DNA of 28,802 bases from an uncultured Clostridium sp. (GCA_900555925.1 USMU01000017.1:1-28802), one strand, 5' to 3'. Positions 16,844-24,319 are shown, counted from the stretch's first letter. Program-made: numbers and translations. The notes: a model not told the origin generated them from the letters alone.

Positions 16844-18230
16844 GGAATATAAAACGATCCGCGAAGTGGTTGGGCCGCTCATGCTGGTGGAGGGCGTGGA
16901 GGGCGTCAAATATAACGAATTGGTGGATATCGTGGGCGCGGACGGCGAAATCCGCCGCGGAAAAGTATTGGAAATCAATCGCGATAGGGCCGTCGTACAG
17001 CTTTTTGAAAATTCGCAAGGCTTGAAAATTTCCGACTCCAAAGCCCGTTTTCTGGGACACAGTCAGGAACTGGCCGTCTCTCAGGATATGCTCGGAAGAG
17101 TGTTCGACGGAATGGGAAATCCCCGCGACGGCGGAGATCCCGTCATTCCCGAAAAGAAACTGGACATCAACGGAGAACCGATCAACCCCGCGGCACGGGA
17201 TTATCCCAACGAATTTATTCAGACGGGAATTTCGGCGATAGACGGGCTTAATACCCTCGTGCGCGGTCAGAAATTGCCCGTATTTTCCATGAGCGGTCTG
17301 CCGCATGCGGAGCTCGCCGCACAGATTGCGCGACAGGCCAAGGTCAGAAGCGGAGATTGCAAATTCGCCGTCGTATTTGCCGCAATCGGTATTACCTTTG
17401 AGGAAGCACAGTATTTTGTGGACGATTTCAAAAAGACGGGCGCCATCGAACGTACCGTCCTCTTTACCAATCTCGCTAACGACCCCGCGGTGGAACGTAT
17501 CGCCACGCCGCGCATGGCGCTCACCTGTGCAGAATATCTCGCGTTTGACTGCGGCATGCATGTCCTCGTCATCATGACGGATATTACGAACTATGCGGAG
17601 GCGCTTCGGGAAGTGTCGGCGGCTCGCCGCGAAGTACCCGGACGACGGGGATACCCCGGATATCTCTATACCGATCTCGCGTCTCTATATGAGCGTGCGG
17701 GACGGATTCGCGGAAAAGAGGGCTCGATTACGCAGATTCCCATTCTGACGATGCCGGAGGACGATAAGACGCATCCCATTCCCGACCTTACGGGATATAT
17801 CACCGAAGGACAGATTATTCTTTCGCGCGACCTTTATAAAAAAGGCATTAATCCGCCCGTAGATGTGTTGCCTTCTTTGTCCCGTCTTAAAGACAAGGGA
17901 ATCGGGCGCGGTAAGACTCGCGAGGATCATGCGGATACGATGAATCAGCTCTTTGCTGCATACGCGAGGGGAAAAGAATGTAAAGAGCTTTCCGCCATTT
18001 TGGGGGAAGCGGCGCTTTCCGATACCGATAAATTATACGCAAAATTCGCGGAAGAGTTTGAAAAAGAATATATTAATCAGGGATTCGATACGGACAGAAA
18101 AATTGAGGAAACTCTCGATTTGGGGTGGAAATTATTGAAAATTCTGCCGAGGGGAGAGCTCAAACGTATCCGCAGCGAATATCTTGAAAAATATCTGACC
18201 GCAGAGGACGGAGAAAATGGCAAGGCTTAA
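16836..18230 (+). CDS. ntpB: V-type ATPase regulatory subunit B
   Basis: Non-catalytic head subunit of 464 residues. The position of the P-loop reads [18 protein letters not shown], lacking the Walker Lys, which separates B from A. Other family blocks: [25 protein letters not shown] at the start, the [11 protein letters not shown] turn, [65 protein letters not shown] and [19 protein letters not shown]. It alternates with subunit A in the hexameric head, with its Arg completing the A-site. The start overlaps ntpA by eight bases and the end overlaps ntpD by 14, so the three genes are translationally linked. Confidence 0.98.
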   Translation: MFKEYKTIREVVGPLMLVEGVEGVKYNELVDIVGADGEIRRGKVLEINRDRAVVQLFENSQGLKISDSKARFLGHSQELAVSQDMLGRVFDGMGNPRDGGDPVIPEKKLDINGEPINPAARDYPNEFIQTGISAIDGLNTLVRGQKLPVFSMSGLPHAELAAQIARQAKVRSGDCKFAVVFAAIGITFEEAQYFVDDFKKTGAIERTVLFTNLANDPAVERIATPRMALTCAEYLAFDCGMHVLVIMTDITNYAEALREVSAARREVPGRRGYPGYLYTDLASLYERAGRIRGKEGSITQIPILTMPEDDKTHPIPDLTGYITEGQIILSRDLYKKGINPPVDVLPSLSRLKDKGIGRGKTREDHADTMNQLFAAYARGKECKELSAILGEAALSDTDKLYAKFAEEFEKEYINQGFDTDRKIEETLDLGWKLLKILPRGELKRIRSEYLEKYLTAEDGENGKA

Positions 18231-18837
18231 CGTAAATCCCACCCGCATGGAGCTGAAAAAGCTCAAAGCGCGCCTTTCGACTGCCGTTCGGGGACATAAA
18301 CTTCTGAAAGATAAGTCGGACGAGATGGTGCGGCGCTTCACGGAAATCATTAAAGAAAATAAACGGCTTCGGGAAGAGGTGGAAAAGGAACTCGCTCTCA
18401 CCTTGAAGCAGTTTTCGATTGCGCGATCCGTGACTCCCGCCTATCGTGCGGAAAACGCATTCTCCATGCCGTCTCTCTTGGTTAAATTAGATTGCTCGAC
18501 GGAAAGTATTATGGGCATAGACGTACCCAGGGTAGAGCTTATCAAAGAAAAGCGGGGGGACGGATTGCCGTACGCCTATTCGGAAATTACCAGTGAGGCA
18601 GATTATTCAGTCGGAATGGTTTCCGCGTTGCTTCCGAAAATGGTGATGTTGGCAAAGACCGAAAAGGCGGTTCGTATGCTCGCCGATGAAATAGAGCGCA
18701 ACAAACGGCGCGTCAACGCCTTGGAATACGTCATGATTCCTCAACTGGAAGAAACAATTAAATATATCAAGGATAAGCTGGACGAAAATGAACGCGCGGC
18801 GGTTGTACGGCTCATGAAGGTAAAAAGTAAGGCGTAA
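18217..18837 (+). CDS. ntpD: V-type ATPase central shaft subunit D
   Basis: Rotor shaft subunit of 206 residues, two long antiparallel helices that turn inside the A3B3 head. The N-terminal signature [29 protein letters not shown] and the C-terminal helix [32 protein letters not shown] (ERxxxxRLK-like end) are characteristic. It starts 14 bases inside ntpB with a GGAG ribosome site in that gene. It is the last gene of the operon; ntpH and ntpJ, which follow in E. hirae, are absent. A perfect 12-base inverted repeat overlaps its stop codon. Confidence 0.97.
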   Translation: MARLNVNPTRMELKKLKARLSTAVRGHKLLKDKSDEMVRRFTEIIKENKRLREEVEKELALTLKQFSIARSVTPAYRAENAFSMPSLLVKLDCSTESIMGIDVPRVELIKEKRGDGLPYAYSEITSEADYSVGMVSALLPKMVMLAKTEKAVRMLADEIERNKRRVNALEYVMIPQLEETIKYIKDKLDENERAAVVRLMKVKSKA

Positions 18838-18868
18838 CGAAACTCTGCTTTTGAATGTTTCGTTACGC
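18832..18868 (+). terminator. Perfect 12-bp hairpin over the ntpD stop codon
   Basis: GCGTAACGAAAC (18832-18843) pairs perfectly with GTTTCGTTACGC (18857-18868), loop of 13 bases; the ntpD stop TAA lies in the 5' arm. No U-run follows, so it may mark the 3' end of the operon mRNA by blocking exonucleases, or terminate weakly. Confidence 0.5.
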
Positions 18869-18913
18869 TCTGAAAATATGATTAAATTATTATCGAAAAC
18901 AAGAAAGTTTTGC

Positions 18914-18942
18914 TTGACAAAGAAAGAAAAATCCTGTAAAAT
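18914..18942 (+). promoter_or_regulatory. sigma-A promoter of tRNA-Ala
   Basis: Perfect TTGACA (18914-18919), 17-base spacer, TAAAAT (18937-18942). The predicted start near 18949 lies 12 bases before the mature tRNA. Confidence 0.82.
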
Positions 18943-18960
18943 AATTACGTTAAATCAGTT

Positions 18961-19036
18961 GGGGTTATAGCGCAGTTGGTAGCGCGTTTGAATGGCATTC
19001 AAAAGGTCAGGGGTTCGACTCCCCTTAGCTCCACCA
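18961..19036 (+). tRNA. tRNA-Ala (anticodon GGC), CCA encoded
   Basis: Reads GCC and GCU codons. The cloverleaf closes by eye: acceptor GGGGTTA with TAGCTCC including the alanine identity pair G3:U70, D stem GCGC/GCGC, anticodon stem TTTGA/TCAAA with loop ATGGCAT (anticodon GGC at 18994-18996), T stem AGGGG/CCCCT with TTCGACT, discriminator A and an encoded CCA at 19034-19036. The 3' end faces the phage integrase gene, the classic arrangement for an attachment site in a tRNA gene; the tRNA remains intact. Confidence 0.97.
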
Positions 19037-19043
19037 GACACGG

Positions 19044-19071
19044 AAAAACCGCCTTTTTAGGCGGTTTTTTT
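19044..19071 (+). terminator. Intrinsic terminator of tRNA-Ala
   Basis: AAAAACCGCC pairs with GGCGGTTTTT around a six-base loop, followed by further T. If the att core is the tRNA 3' end, this terminator belongs to the phage side of the junction. Confidence 0.88.
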
Positions 19072-19079
19072 GTTTTTAT

Positions 19080-19144
19080 TATGCTGTATTATGTTGGGTT
19101 ATGCTGTATTTTAGTGTGTTTTGTTACTAAAAACTGTTACTAAA
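19080..19144. repeat. Short direct repeats between tRNA-Ala and int
   Basis: Three adjacent 10-mers: TATGCTGTAT (19080-19089), TATGTTGGGT (19090-19099) and TATGCTGTAT (19100-19109). A second pair follows: TGTTACTAAA at 19122-19131 and 19135-19144, 13 bases apart. The place, between the likely att core and the integrase stop codon, is where arm-type integrase sites often lie, but binding is only inferred. Confidence 0.6.
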
Positions 19145-19145
19145 T

Positions 19146-20273
19146 TCAACGTATAAGAGAAATAATATTCTGCTTATCCTCTTCATACATGTGGGCATAG
19201 GTTTTCGTAACTTGTTCAAGAGTATCTCCGATTAAATCCGCTACAACCATAAAGTTTGCACCGAGGTGAATAAGCATTGAAACAAAAGAGTGCCGTAAGT
19301 CGTGCATACGAATACGCTTTACTCCGGCTTTTTGGATATATCGGTCAAAGGCATGAGAGATTGTGTTTTCATGAATAGGGTTTTTTCCACCAAATGCAAA
19401 CGGACTTTCAAAGTGATAATTCTGAAATTCTTTTTTCAAAGGTTCGCAAATAGGGGTTTTCCCTATTTTTTCATTTTTTGTACTTGTAATTTGATAGGGA
19501 GTGCCGTCTATTGTTTTTCGTGTATATGTTTTACTAAAAACGATTCCGTCCGATTTTATATCAGACGGAGATAAAGCTAATACCTCGCCCTTTCTTCTTC
19601 CTGTATAAAACAAGGTCATGAAAATAGCGTGATGAGTAGGATTATCAACGACGGATATAAATTGTTCAAACTCTTCTTTTGTCCAAAACTGCATCTCGGA
19701 CTTTGGAATTCTCCTTTTTGGCTTCTTGACTTTGGGTAAGTAATTGGGATAATTGTAACGGCTCTCTACCCAAGATAAAAATGCGGCCAACCGATTACGG
19801 ATTTTTAGAAGATAAGAATAAGCATAATGTTGATGAGTACGGGGATTTTTCATCGTCCACAATTCGTCTTGCCAACGGTATAGGGCTTCTTGTGTCAAAT
19901 CAGTAATTGGTTTTCCTCCGAAATAAGGAATGATATAGTTTTCAAAAATACCGTGTTTATCATAGATAGAACTGTCTTTATTCTGATTGGATAGAGATAA
20001 CAGATACTGCCGTATTAATTCTTCGACGAGTAATTCCTCTTTTTGAGGATTTTTCTTTTTTAACGGATTATTTTTTACAAGCTCACATTTAGAAGTTACA
20101 AAGTCGGTATAACCTTGTTTCGCCAAAGTCTTATTGGCATATCCCGACAACTTCTTTTGTTTTTCAATACCGTCCAGCGTAACAATACGGAAAACTACAT
20201 CATAAACCTTTCCGCGCTTCGTCATGCGTTCTTGTAAAGAATATTTCGTTGAGGATATATAGTATTCTATCAT
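19146..20273 (-). CDS. int: Phage-type tyrosine recombinase (integrase)
   Basis: Site-specific recombinase of 375 residues that would insert and excise the element at tRNA-Ala. N-terminal arm-binding and SAM-like core-binding regions (about 1-175; EELIRQYLLSLSNQNKDS, YRWQDELWTMKNP) precede the catalytic domain. Catalytic residues seen: Arg in TGRRKGEVLAL, Lys in TSTKNEKIGKTPI, His-x-x-Arg in RMHDLRHSFVSML, and the nucleophile Tyr in VTKTYAHMYEE. The usual second His of the LGH box is Asp (LIGDTLEQ), a variant I recall in other Clostridia integrases. The ATG overlaps the immA stop (ATGA), so it is co-translated with immA. It appears complete and may still be active. Confidence 0.95.
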   Translation of the reverse strand: MIEYYISSTKYSLQERMTKRGKVYDVVFRIVTLDGIEKQKKLSGYANKTLAKQGYTDFVTSKCELVKNNPLKKKNPQKEELLVEELIRQYLLSLSNQNKDSSIYDKHGIFENYIIPYFGGKPITDLTQEALYRWQDELWTMKNPRTHQHYAYSYLLKIRNRLAAFLSWVESRYNYPNYLPKVKKPKRRIPKSEMQFWTKEEFEQFISVVDNPTHHAIFMTLFYTGRRKGEVLALSPSDIKSDGIVFSKTYTRKTIDGTPYQITSTKNEKIGKTPICEPLKKEFQNYHFESPFAFGGKNPIHENTISHAFDRYIQKAGVKRIRMHDLRHSFVSMLIHLGANFMVVADLIGDTLEQVTKTYAHMYEEDKQNIISLIR

Positions 20274-20698
20274 AATGGCAAAAGTCCCTTGCTTTGATAA
20301 TAATCAACGGCTCCGTGTAAAGTTTCTATATCTACATCTAATAGCTCCGCGACTTCATAATCGCAGGAGCCTTTTTTTATTGCTTCCTGTAATTCTGAAA
20401 AAGGGACTTGAAAGATATACGAAGCCTCTTGCGCTTTATGCTCCGCTTTCTCGATATTAGAACGCCTTAACGGTTCCGCACAATATTGAAACGGATAAAA
20501 GGCTTTTGTCGTACAATGCCCAAGTTCTTCCGAATAAATTTTCTTCTTTTCACGTTCACGCTCTAAACTTGAAGTATCTATTACGATTACTCCGTTTGCG
20601 CCGTCATTAAACGAAAAGGCTTTTTTATTCCTTAAATGCCAAAAATATGTAGTAATATTAAGTTCTTCCGCCATGGAAGATAACCCCTCAAACGTCAT
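20270..20698 (-). CDS. ImmA/IrrE-family metallopeptidase-like protein
   Basis: A 142-residue protein in the position of ImmA, which in ICEBs1-type elements cleaves the ImmR repressor after DNA damage or signalling and so releases the element. The zinc motif region reads YSEELGHC: the second His and adjacent Glu are kept while the first His of HExxH is Glu, a form (EELGH) I recall in many phage ImmA homologues. A C-terminal segment CDYEVAELLDVDIETLHGAVDYY resembles the helical tail of the family. The ATG at 20698 has GAGGT upstream; the stop overlaps int. The N-terminus looks short against ICEBs1 ImmA. Catalysis is not certain. Confidence 0.75.
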   Translation of the reverse strand: MTFEGLSSMAEELNITTYFWHLRNKKAFSFNDGANGVIVIDTSSLEREREKKKIYSEELGHCTTKAFYPFQYCAEPLRRSNIEKAEHKAQEASYIFQVPFSELQEAIKKGSCDYEVAELLDVDIETLHGAVDYYQSKGLLPL

Positions 20699-20715
20699 AT
20701 AACAACCTCGAAGCC

Positions 20716-20758
20716 ATTATAACACGTGGCCGATTTTATTCTATGGATATTATAACAC
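20716..20758 (-). promoter_or_regulatory. Promoter region of immA-int with a duplicated GTGTTATAAT element
   Basis: On the - strand GTGTTATAAT occurs at 20725-20716 and again at 20758-20749, 33 bases apart (about three helical turns). Each contains a perfect -10 box TATAAT. No good -35 box is at the right distance, so the region could hold two -10 elements, a duplicated regulator site, or both. Confidence 0.45.
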
Positions 20759-20809
20759 AATAAATATGACAAACGTATGCAGGTAAAAAAATTTTCTATG
20801 TGAAATTTT

Positions 20810-21151
20810 TTATTTATCGGATTTCTTCTTTTTAAGAAACTCCATAAACTTAACAACGTCGTCTATATCTTCCTGCGTTAAATCTTTTGCGCCTTCATAG
20901 AACGCAATAGGGAGGTCTTTATATTCGTCGGGAATGTGGAGTGAAGGGGAGGCGTTATCTTCTGTTTTACGCCCCAACAGGTAATCCACACTTACTCCGA
21001 AATAGTCGGCAAGTTTTAACAAAGTTTGTTGATCGGGTTGCCGTTTACCCGTTTCGTATTGAGAAATAGTACTTTCACCTACTCCAATAGCTATACCGAC
21101 CTCTTTCATTGTAAGGTCACGTTCTTTTCTTATTTTTCTTAAATTTTCCAT
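20810..21151 (-). CDS. CI/ImmR-like phage repressor (XRE family)
   Basis: A 113-residue repressor. Residues about 1-60 are a standard HTH_3 domain (LRKIRKERDLTMKEVGIAIGVGESTISQYETGKRQPD with a typical ALADYFGVSVDYLLG-like end). The C-terminal 50 residues are charged and end in Lys, without the self-cleaving peptidase domain of lambda CI, which suits removal by the neighbouring ImmA-like protease. The ATG has AGGAGG six bases upstream. Its promoter at 21170-21198 contains a perfect palindrome within the spacer, so self-repression is likely. It is divergent from the Cro-like gene, as in temperate phages of Gram-positive hosts. Confidence 0.92.
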   Translation of the reverse strand: MENLRKIRKERDLTMKEVGIAIGVGESTISQYETGKRQPDQQTLLKLADYFGVSVDYLLGRKTEDNASPSLHIPDEYKDLPIAFYEGAKDLTQEDIDDVVKFMEFLKKKKSDK

Positions 21152-21169
21152 AACGACCTCCTATTTTTT

Positions 21170-21198
21170 ATTATAAACTTTACGCTTCGTAAAGTCTA
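21170..21198 (-). promoter_or_regulatory. Promoter of the CI-like repressor gene
   Basis: On the - strand: TAGACT (21198-21193), 17-base spacer, perfect TATAAT (21175-21170). The start near 21163 would leave a leader of about 12 bases beginning right at AGGAGG. The operator palindrome 21177-21195 covers the spacer and half of the -35 box. Confidence 0.65.
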
Positions 21199-21302
21199 TC
21201 AAAAAATAAGGGAAAAATAAAAACTTCACAAATCGATAAATTATTTTCTAAAAATGCTTGACATATCGTGAAGTATGTGATATTATATAGATGAACTTGA
21301 CG
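21177..21302. promoter_or_regulatory. Predicted lysogeny-switch operators (ACTTnACG half-sites)
   Basis: A perfect palindrome ACTTTACG-ctt-CGTAAAGT at 21177-21195. Related octamers: ACTTCACA at 21223-21230, CGTGAAGT (inverse of ACTTCACG) at 21268-21275 inside the Cro promoter spacer, and ACTTGACG at 21295-21302 just past its -10 box. Together they place one full site on the repressor promoter and half-sites on the Cro promoter. Confidence 0.6.
21258..21286 (+). promoter_or_regulatory. Consensus promoter of the Cro-like gene
   Basis: Perfect TTGACA (21258-21263), 17-base spacer, TATTAT (21281-21286). The spacer contains a CGTGAAGT half-site, so repression by the CI-like protein is likely. After the deletions, this promoter also drives the portal, head and oxidoreductase fragments. 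Confidence 0.8.
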
Positions 21303-21333
21303 AAATGAGAAGATGAAGGAGGCGAAAACGGAA

Positions 21334-21537
21334 ATGGAATTGAAAACTATAAGAAGAAAACTTCGCAAAACGCAATGCCAACTTGCAGAAGAAGTTGGTG
21401 TTGCGGAAAGCACTATTTGCATGTATGAAAAAAAACAACGAAAACCGTCAATCGATAAAATAATTTTGCTGTCAAAAGCCTTGAACGTATCGAATGATGA
21501 AATATTAAGCTGTTTTACTGATAGCAAGGAGGAGTGA
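21334..21537 (+). CDS. Cro-like small XRE regulator
   Basis: A 67-residue single-domain helix-turn-helix protein (LRKTQCQLAEEVGVAESTICMYEKKQRKPSIDKIILLSKALNV) in the Cro position, first gene of the would-be lytic transcript. The start was set at the ATG at 21334, 11 bases after AAGGAGG (21317-21322); an ATG at 21313 would put that site inside the gene and add seven residues. It faces the CI-like gene across the operator region and probably binds the same half-sites. The stop TGA lies one base before the ATG of the excisionase fragment. Confidence 0.88.
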   Translation: MELKTIRRKLRKTQCQLAEEVGVAESTICMYEKKQRKPSIDKIILLSKALNVSNDEILSCFTDSKEE

Positions 21538-21538
21538 C

Positions 21539-21622
21539 ATGACGTACGCAATGCGGGAAGAAATATTCAGCAAAGAATATTTATCAATTAAAGATATGCA
21601 AGAGCTTCTCGGCATGAAGTAA
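21539..21622 (+). pseudogene. Excisionase-like gene, cut after 27 codons
   Basis: The ATG at 21539 follows AAGGAGG at good spacing. The reading is MTYAMREEIFSKEYL then SIKDMQELLGMK and stop. EYLSIKDMQELLGM is the first helix of a winged-HTH (MerR/excisionase, AlpA-like) DNA-binding domain, but the recognition helix and wing are missing. At about 21618 the sequence changes to the interior of a portal gene in another frame, and the stop at 21620-21622 is accidental. Without a full excisionase the integrase alone would excise poorly. The identity as excisionase rests on the short motif and on position. Confidence 0.65.
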
Positions 21623-22931
21623 GATATTATTTGAAGGAGATGACGAAGCGTGCAAGGCGCTTTCAGATGTCTGGTCGCCGGGCGTAGGGTTTGAAACGTT
21701 TATCGAGTCAGCTATCGATTATATGATGATGGGTGGAACGGTAGCGGTAAAACTGAATAAAGACGCGTCTGGAAAAACCTATCCTTCTGCCCTTAGAGCC
21801 GATCGGTTTTATGCGGATATGGACGATATGGGAGACGTGGTTTATATAACATGTTTCAACAGCTTTTTATATACCGAAAGTTTCGGCCGGAAATCTTCGC
21901 GACAATATTGGCTCGTAGAGCAGAGATATTATGACAAATCGGGAAGAGCGGTATCGGTAAATAAAGTCCATGTGAAAAGCGGTGTTGCCGGAAAAGAGTT
22001 AATGCCGACAATGGAGGCGGAAGGAATTCGAGAGGAAGATTTACCGGATAATATCCGTCAAATGCTTTTGCGGCGTGGAATCACGCTGAATAAAGAGGTT
22101 TTGCTTCCTTTCAAAGACGGGTTAGGCGTTTGGTTATGGCGTCGTACAGCGAATAATAGCTGTGTACCGGGATTGGCTTTGGGCGATCCGCTTTTATATG
22201 GAGCGTTAGACATTCTTTGGGCGACCGATGTAGTCTTTTCCGGTTCTATCACAGATGTGATTCTCGGCAGAGGCAAAATTCTTGTACCGCGGAAATATCT
22301 CACTTCTATCCGCGAGGATTTCAAGCGTTTAGGAATCGAGACCAAGACCGAATTCTTTACAAGCGATTGGTCGGATGTCGACGATACGCTTGTATATATC
22401 GCTACGGAACATGATAAAGACTTTCCCCCTCAATCGGTGCAGTTCAATATCCGTTCGGAAGAATATCGCGGTATGTTAGAAGTCTATTTACGCCAAGCGG
22501 CGGTGCATTGCGGATTTGCTCCGACCTCGGTGTTTCCGTTCTTGCAAGACCAAAGCTCAAAGACGGCAACAGAGGTGACGGCCGAAGAAAATTTGACCCG
22601 TTCAAGCGTTCAATCGATTCATCAGACAATCGTGCCGAATATAAACCGCATGATAGCCGAGGTATTATTACAGTATGGTTTTACGGGAAAGGCAAGAATA
22701 AAACTCACGGATTACGTTGGGAATAAAATCCAAAGAGATCAGAATATCCGCGATAATTATGCGGCGGGCTTGGTTCCCAAAGACGTGGCGATACAACATG
22801 TCAATGATATATCGGCGGGAGAAACGCAGGAATATATAGCCAAAATCGACGAGGAAGAAAGACAAAAGCGAGAAGAAGCGTTCGGAAATGCGCTTTTCAA
22901 TGAAAAAGACTATTACGGAGGCACGGAATAA
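21618..22931 (+). pseudogene. Phage portal protein, N-terminal part missing
   Basis: The open frame runs from 21618, upstream of the first ATG at 21723 (no ribosome site there), and reads KILFEGDDEACKALSDVW then ESAIDYMMMGGTVAVKLNKD. It continues for about 437 codons with features of the SPP1 gp6-like portal family: a mixed beta wing region with WLVEQRYYD, and the later block SKTATEVTAEENLTRSSVQSIHQTI followed by a long helical stem and a charged tail. Portal proteins form the dodecameric ring through which DNA enters the capsid; SPP1-type ones have about 450-500 residues, so roughly the first 50-100 are lost. The stop at 22929-22931 is the natural end, next to a further structural gene. Fragment from the deletion at about 21618. 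Confidence 0.75.
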
Positions 22932-22933
22932 AA

Positions 22934-23311
22934 ATGGAAATGAAAACATACGTCCCCGACCCGCTGAATGAACAGGCGAGCATATTGGTGGACGCGCAGA
23001 CGGATATAAAGACGGCGATAAAAAAGGGCGTGCTTGGCGGCGCGTCCTTTGTCGTTATATCCGCAGAAGTGAGAAAGATAATCTCCCGCACAATCGCTCG
23101 GATTCGTTCTCCCACGCTTCAAAAAGACGCGCGGGTTTCCCTTATGAAGTTCGCAAACAAAGCCTATTCCGATTTTCAAGCGACTTTGAATCTGAACGGA
23201 ACGCTTCTTGCGGCGGTGGTGCTGTTATCCGAAAGAATTACCGAACGCAAAGCGAACGGGATTCAAGGGAAGTATCGAAGTTACTCTTTCGGGAGAAAAA
23301 GAGCGCGTTGA
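22934..23311 (+). pseudogene. Putative phage minor head protein, C-terminal part lost
   Basis: The gene starts two bases after the portal stop with CGGAGG about 11 bases upstream, and in SPP1-like phages the minor head gene follows the portal in this way. The 125-codon reading is mostly helical, for example EQASILVDAQTDIKTAIKKG and VRKIISRTIARIRS. I do not recognise a catalytic motif, so the family call comes mainly from position. Authentic phage sequence seems to end near 23255-23270; the last dozen or so codons to the stop at 23311 are the following oxidoreductase DNA read in the wrong frame. The intact protein would be several times longer. Confidence 0.5.
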
Positions 23312-23942
23312 ATATTGTAAACATGTTATCGATTGTGAAGGCGCTGCGGGAATAGTAAAGCGTCGCCTATTAAATATAGAGAAAAAATATATTTTCACGT
23401 ATCAAACTTTTTATGAAGGAGATATAGAATTAGACCCGCACTATTTTTATGCTTACCTGCAACCGGAATTTTCGGAATATGACGCATGGTTTAATGTCAA
23501 GGATGAACAAATAGTCCTCGGAGTGGCGGTAAAAGATGCGAAAAAAGCCGAAACATATCATCGGCGTTTCGTCTGTTATATGGAAGAAAATTTCGGAGCG
23601 TCACTTCGTCGGAAATGGAAAACGGAAAAATGGTTGATGCCCCAAATCTGTTCCCCGTATGAAATTTATTACGGAAAAGAAGGGGTACTTTTTTCCGGGG
23701 AAGCGGCGGGATTTCTCAATCCCATGGGGGAAGGAATATCGTCGGCTATAGAGAGCGGATTTCATGCGGCTCGTTCTATACTTGAAAACTTTGGGAATTA
23801 CGGGGCAGCCCTTGCAAGTTATCGTAAAAAAACGCAGGAGTTAAAAGAGTATATGCAACGGCAGTGGCATTTGTTGTCTCTTTTGTCGAATAAATTCAGC
23901 TTCATGCGAAAGCGGAGTGAAATCGGAGGTGAAAATCAATGA
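23258..23942 (+). pseudogene. FAD-dependent oxidoreductase (geranylgeranyl-reductase type), C-terminal fragment
   Basis: The frame is recognisable from about GSIEVTLSGEKERVEY onwards and continues with CKHVIDCEGAAGIVKRRLL, the end of the first FAD-binding half. SGEAAGFLNPMGEGISSAIESGFHAA then follows, the conserved flavin-binding box of the geranylgeranyl reductase/NAD(P)-FAD oxidoreductase family that reduces isoprenoid double bonds or related substrates. The N-terminal GxGxxG dinucleotide fold and roughly the first 130-150 residues are missing. The nearest possible start (TTG at 23208) has no ribosome site and lies in phage sequence. The stop overlaps the ATG of the VOC gene (ATGA), so the two formed an operon. 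The fragment cannot bind FAD normally. Confidence 0.78.
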
Positions 23943-24319
23943 ATTTGAATAGTATCCATCATCTGGCAATTATCGTCAGCGATTATCAAAAGTCCAAAAA
24001 TTTTTATGTCGATAAGTTGGGATTTAAGATTCTACGGGAAAATTACCGCAAAGATAGAGGAGAGTATAAACTCGATTTGAAGATCGGAGAATGTGAGCTC
24101 GAAATTTTTTCGGGACAAAAAAATCCGCCGAGACTTTCTGAACCGGAAGCGCTTGGTCTTAGACATTTGGCTTTTAGAGTATCAAATATCGAAGAAACTG
24201 TTAAAGAGTTAGAAACTCTTGAAATTTTTACGGAACCTATTCGTATCGATCCGTATACTTGTAAGAAATTTACTTTTTTTAAGGACCCTGACGGATTGCC
24301 TTTGGAACTCCATGAATAA
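23939..24319 (+). CDS. VOC-family (glyoxalase-like) metalloprotein
   Basis: A 126-residue cytosolic protein with two beta-alpha-beta-beta-beta repeats. The four metal ligands expected of a glyoxalase I-like site are visible: His8 (IHHLAIIV), Glu55 (ELEIFSG), His76 (LRHLAFRV) and Glu123 (DGLPLELHE). It resembles the short YaeR/gloA2-type proteins, whose substrate is uncertain, so a lactoylglutathione lyase role should not be assumed. The ATG overlaps the stop of the oxidoreductase fragment by four bases and has GGAGG upstream within it. Because the 5' half of that gene was lost, the native promoter has probably gone too and any transcript may come from the phage Cro promoter or a weak internal one. 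Confidence 0.88.
   Translation: MNLNSIHHLAIIVSDYQKSKNFYVDKLGFKILRENYRKDRGEYKLDLKIGECELEIFSGQKNPPRLSEPEALGLRHLAFRVSNIEETVKELETLEIFTEPIRIDPYTCKKFTFFKDPDGLPLELHE

Larger units (their letters stand above)
19037..23262. mobile_element. Decayed prophage remnant beside tRNA-Ala
   Basis: Begins at the 3' end of tRNA-Ala and holds integrase, ImmA-like and CI/ImmR-like genes on the - strand, and Cro-like, excisionase (truncated), portal (truncated) and putative minor head (truncated) genes on the + strand. Int - immA - repressor divergent from the xis side is also the layout of ICEBs1 in Bacillus subtilis, but the portal fragment indicates a phage. The left part is visibly more AT-rich than the V-ATPase operon. 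The right boundary at about 23262 is a deletion junction, not an att site; I found no second copy of the tRNA 3' end downstream. No terminase, capsid, tail or lysis gene remains, so it cannot form particles by itself. Confidence 0.85.

Noticed and set aside
14990..17041. 683-codon open frame on the - strand opposite ntpA and ntpB
   Set aside because: It is antisense to two unmistakable V-ATPase genes; the reading is rich in Arg, His and Phe with no recognisable motif, as expected from the GC pattern of the real genes.
20270..21151. Toxin-antitoxin reading of the immA-like gene and the XRE gene
   Set aside because: The order int - immA - repressor with a divergent Cro-like gene and operator palindrome fits a lysogeny module better, and the EELGH box fits ImmA.
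23208..23257. TTG start for the oxidoreductase fragment
   Set aside because: No ribosome site, and the first 17 or so codons are phage DNA in the wrong frame; kept as a pseudogene from the junction onward.
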